From positions 33,890 to 44,838 of the forward strand of contig NQMI01000230.1 of NCBI GenBank assembly GCA_002270565.1: a stretch of 10,949 nt of DNA, given 5' to 3'. Of this stretch, positions 8,161-10,949 are shown piece after piece. Source of the DNA: Stenocarpella maydis (lineage: Eukaryota; Ascomycota; Sordariomycetes; Diaporthales; Diaporthaceae). Every line of letters begins with the position of its first letter. The stretch's first letter is position 1. The notes beneath the pieces were generated by a model. The model had not been told where the DNA came from, ran no database searches, and saw nothing but the letters and a program-made list of their open reading frames with translations. The translations under genes and the position numbers were made by a program.

Positions 8161-9333
8161 ATCTAGGGTTTTACTATCCAATTAGAAATCAATAGATCCG
8201 GGCATCCAATTAGGGGCATCCAAAATACTCCAGTCATCAGCTACAACAAGTATAAGAGGCTTATAGTAGGAAAGAATATTATATACTCTTAAGCTAATAT
8301 CTTAGGGATGAATAAGGGGGAGACCAAGTATTATACCACACCCAGTATGGGATTAGAACTAGAATAAAATCTGCTAGGCTTCCTTATAGCGAGATTTAAT
8401 AAGGCTAATCTTTTAAGGCCTACTAACATCCAGACTTCCAGATCAAGCAAAACTCCTGTTACCCCTAATAGCTTAAAGAACCGGCCACCTATCCTGATAT
8501 TTAAGATACCTGGTACAGCCATAAAAGATCTAATCATAATATCTAGGCTTGGACTTCATAAGGACCCATCTAAGACACCTAAGCCTCTGCCTTAGGCAGA
8601 TAGGGCATAGATATATGGAGAAGATGGTCTTGGGATACCAAGTAAAGTAAGAACTGCTTTACAGATGCCTAATCAGAGCAGGGCCGAAACGCCACAAGGT
8701 AACCCTATTAAACTTCTCTTACGGCAGATATTAGAGGCAAGCATCAGGAATATATCCCCAGGAGGAAACATAAATATAAGTAAGATAACCCCTAAGCAAT
8801 CAGGTATCTTAAGGTCTTTATCATCATCTCTATCCTCTATTCCAGCTATACTGCCACTATATTACCCATTGCCCACCACAATAAGAATCATAACAATTTA
8901 GGAGTACAACCGGAATGCAAGCAAGTGGGTAGGGACTAAGGAAGCGAATTGCTAGGTTCCCATGCCAGCGATCAGTAACAGCCATCAATCCTAGGCTTAC
9001 AAAAAGGCAGCTAAGCGAGAGGAGAAGGATTGCAGACTAAGCATGCTGCAGCAGAACGAGAGTAGGGATAAGCGGGCCAGGAATTAAGAGCTACAAAGGG
9101 TCCAACAGAGCTAAATTCGGGTAGCTTGTCTAATCAAAGGAGGAAAGTAATTTTGGTTATTTCAGGCGGACTATTGCTTATTCTTTACAATAGTCTGGAG
9201 AGGGGTGTATTCCAGGGTCTAGGGGAACCAGCATGTTTCGGAATCCAGAGGAAAACCAGCCTTAGCATCCCCCCCCCCTCCCTCTAAGGCTATAAGAAGG
9301 GGCCTTCCTGCATTACTTTTGAGAAATTTCTAG
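8161..9333 (+). pseudogene. Unrecognised repeat-borne gene, copy B (5'-truncated)
   Basis: C-terminal half of the same gene as 5602-7884, in the same frame and less mutated: many sites that are TAG/TAA in copy A are CAG/CAA here. It includes a 79-codon open stretch at 8665-8901, which is a true-frame remnant and not a separate gene. In-frame TAG/TAA remain (for example near 8955, and before the Trp-Leu-Phe segment at about 9150). No start codon of its own. Confidence 0.65.
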
Positions 9334-9608
9334 TCCTAGAGAATCAATCTTTTTATACCCTATAAATTTATATCTATTAGATATATATATGTATACTATA
9401 AAACTATTTCTTATGCCCTCTTTTTCTGCCTCTCCTTTTTGGTACCCTTTATTCCCCTTATATCTCTCCTATCGCATTAGGGGCTCCTCTTCTTGCCTTC
9501 CACGCTCCTCTTGGGGTGGTTGCTTGATCAGGGCTCTGGCAGAACGTGTGCCTTTTTATGTGTGTGGAGGTTTTGTCCTCTCGCTCTCCCCTCTGGGCCC
9601 GTTTTCAC
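9334..9608 (+). other. 3' tail of copy B
   Basis: Equivalent to 7885-8159. The first part differs from copy A at several sites, the final 128 bp (9480-9607) at one. A weak open frame at 9389-9634 crosses into copy C and is not credible as a gene. Confidence 0.7.
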
Positions 9609-9610
9609 TA

Positions 9611-10949
9611 TCACCTAATTTCTCCTTACCTTAGCACCCTTTTCCCCGGTCTGATTAATTAGAAAGATGTCTTCCTTAAGCCAGCAAATAATAAAGAAAG
9701 GTAAGGGAAAGAAGAAGGGATCCCCGTTAATCCAGTTTACGGCCATTAATAGTTCAAAAGGCTAAGTCAGCCCTATAAACAATCCCGATGCCCCCATGCC
9801 TACTATCAAGTACCCAGACCCTTCTAATTAGGTTGGCCTTAAAGCATGACTTTTAGCGTTGCCCTTTATTATAAATTTTAATGATATCAACCCTATATAG
9901 CAGCTGAGATTTCCCAACCTATGTAATATCTATAATTAAGGAAATTAGGATTGTAGAGCTAGTGCAGACCTAATAAAAGACCTATTTGAAACTAGAATCC
10001 TTAACAATGGGTTGGCACTCTCCTAAGCTTTTAATATATTAAACCTTTTAGTGTGACTGCTATTCTTTTAGAACTAAAAATGGGGGTATAGTGATTATGC
10101 GTAGCGGGTGGTGGATATATATTTTAAGGGTATTAATCCCTATCCTCAGTTTAGAGACCCCCCTGGGCAGAAGAACCTATTTAGCACTTACTATGGTGAT
10201 TTCCTTATAACTCTTTATGATGCAGAAGGTCTCCTAGCTTAAGAGGCGTGCCTGCATATTGATCATATTCTGGGGCTTATTAATTGGTAGCTAATTGATT
10301 TTAGCAATCTAGTCTTTATAGTGCCCATAACCTATGATATTAATGGAGAACCCCCCAGATTATAAAGATACTACTTACTAAAGGATAGCCAGAGGTTTAT
10401 CATCCAAGTCATATATACCCTAGGCCATTAGGTATTAAGCATCTTTAATAAGGATACTAAATAACTTGGTATAATTAACACTCATCCTGATTAGAGAACT
10501 TGTAATAGGATATACTCTTGTATAAGGGACTGCATTATATACTTCCTTACCCTTAGGCTACCTAAAGGATTCTTAAAATAGGCATATATAGCAATCTAAG
10601 TAAAGGTCACGCTGCAGCTAGGATCAACTGCCTATAGACTCCTTATGGCCACCTATATTGCCTTTTTCTTCTAAGAAAATCATGGAAAGAATGGCTAGAA
10701 ATTTAGAGACTAGATTAAGATTAGGCTGCTTAAATCCGCCCCTTCTAGCTTACCCGCTAAGAAAGCCTTAGCTTTTATCTAGGGTTTTACTATCCAATTG
10801 GAAATTAATAAATCCAGGCATCCGATTAGGGGCATCTAGAATACTCTAGTTATTAGCTATAATAAGTATAAAAGGCTTATAGTGTTCCGGGGTCTAGGGG
10901 AACCGGCATGTTTCGGAATCCGGAGGAAAACCAGCCTTGGCATCCCCCC
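9611..10949 (+). repeat. Copy C of the repeat, with internal deletion, cut by the window end
   Basis: 9611-10883 aligns to 5546-6818 at a constant offset of 4065, so no net indel over 1,273 bp and, where checked, transitions only. At about 10883 it jumps to the equivalent of about 7760, a deletion of 941 bp with a 2-base overlap (gt) at the join. It ends at the C run at the window edge. Confidence 0.9.
9667..10949 (+). pseudogene. Unrecognised repeat-borne gene, copy C (ATG kept, internal deletion)
   Basis: This copy keeps the ATG that fixes the gene start; the same codon is ATA in copy A. About 405 codons follow in frame, with TAA/TAG and two TGA (9847, 10054). Copy A has CAA at both TGA sites, so the ancestor was probably CGA. 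The 941-bp deletion at 10883 shifts the frame, so the Trp/Phe-rich C-terminal region is lost or out of frame. Function unknown. Confidence 0.65.

Larger units (their letters stand above)
8160..9608 (+). repeat. 1,449-bp direct repeat, right copy (copy B)
   Basis: A 5'-truncated copy of the repeat, beginning at the equivalent of codon 370 of copy A and running to the same 3' end. It abuts copy C directly at 9608-9611 (gttttcac then tatcacc). Confidence 0.9.

Noticed and set aside
8331..8537. Minus-strand open frame of 68 codons
   Set aside because: Antisense to copy B of the repeat gene, with no independent support.
9389..9634. Plus-strand open frame of 81 codons
   Set aside because: It spans the 3' tail of copy B and crosses the junction into copy C, out of the gene frame; chance opening in pyrimidine-rich DNA.
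1..10949. Alternative genetic code in which TAA and TAG mean Gln (ciliate-like)
   Set aside because: It would explain the frames, but aligned copies differ at these sites as TAG against CAG, copy C has in-frame TGA, and conserved Cys and Asp are also changed by the same transitions. Mutation fits better than recoding.
1..10949. tRNA or rRNA genes
   Set aside because: No cloverleaf-like arms with conserved A and B boxes, and no rRNA-like conserved stretch, were seen on either strand by eye.

Overview
This window looks like transposon graveyard DNA from the AT-rich, repeat-dense part of a filamentous ascomycete genome. There is no intact gene. Every coding stretch I could trace is riddled with TAA and TAG codons where Gln or Trp would be expected, but keeps one reading frame for 0.8-2.3 kb. 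The repeat copies differ almost only by C/T and G/A transitions, with no net insertions or deletions. That is the signature of RIP (repeat-induced point mutation), mainly CpA to TpA on either strand, plus decay at CpG. The genus cannot be told from the sequence.

Left part (1-4148): two degraded head-to-tail Ty3/gypsy LTR retrotransposons. The first contributes the 3' half of pol (end of RNase H, integrase, C-terminal tail), a 16-bp minisatellite with 5 units, and an LTR of about 213 bp (2028-2240). That LTR also serves as the 5' LTR of the second element. The second continues with a leader and a gag reading frame, reaches a single N at 3550, and resumes in the pol tail with the same minisatellite expanded to 24 units. 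It stops exactly where its 3' LTR should begin, and no LTR follows.

Middle part (4149-5601): a minus-strand degraded coding region of about 395 codons (4180-5364) that I do not recognise. A 237-bp spacer separates it from a divergent plus-strand gene.

Right part (5602-10949): one unrecognised plus-strand gene of about 720-760 codons, present as three direct copies. A (5602-7884) is the fullest. B (8160-9608) is a 5'-truncated copy whose 1,449 bp match 6711-8159 with no net indel. C (from about 9610) starts near the 5' end but has lost 941 bp internally and runs off the window. A and B end in the same GC-richer 128-bp tail, which differs at one position although the bodies are much more diverged. 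A second single N (8159) lies exactly on the A/B junction.

In life, the gypsy genes would have made Gag and Pol for reverse transcription and integration. All are now dead: at least two integrase catalytic positions, the zinc-finger cysteines and most tryptophans and glutamines have been mutated. The unrecognised pair of divergent genes may be parts of one mobile element of undescribed type, but no hallmark polymerase, transposase or recombinase motif is visible.
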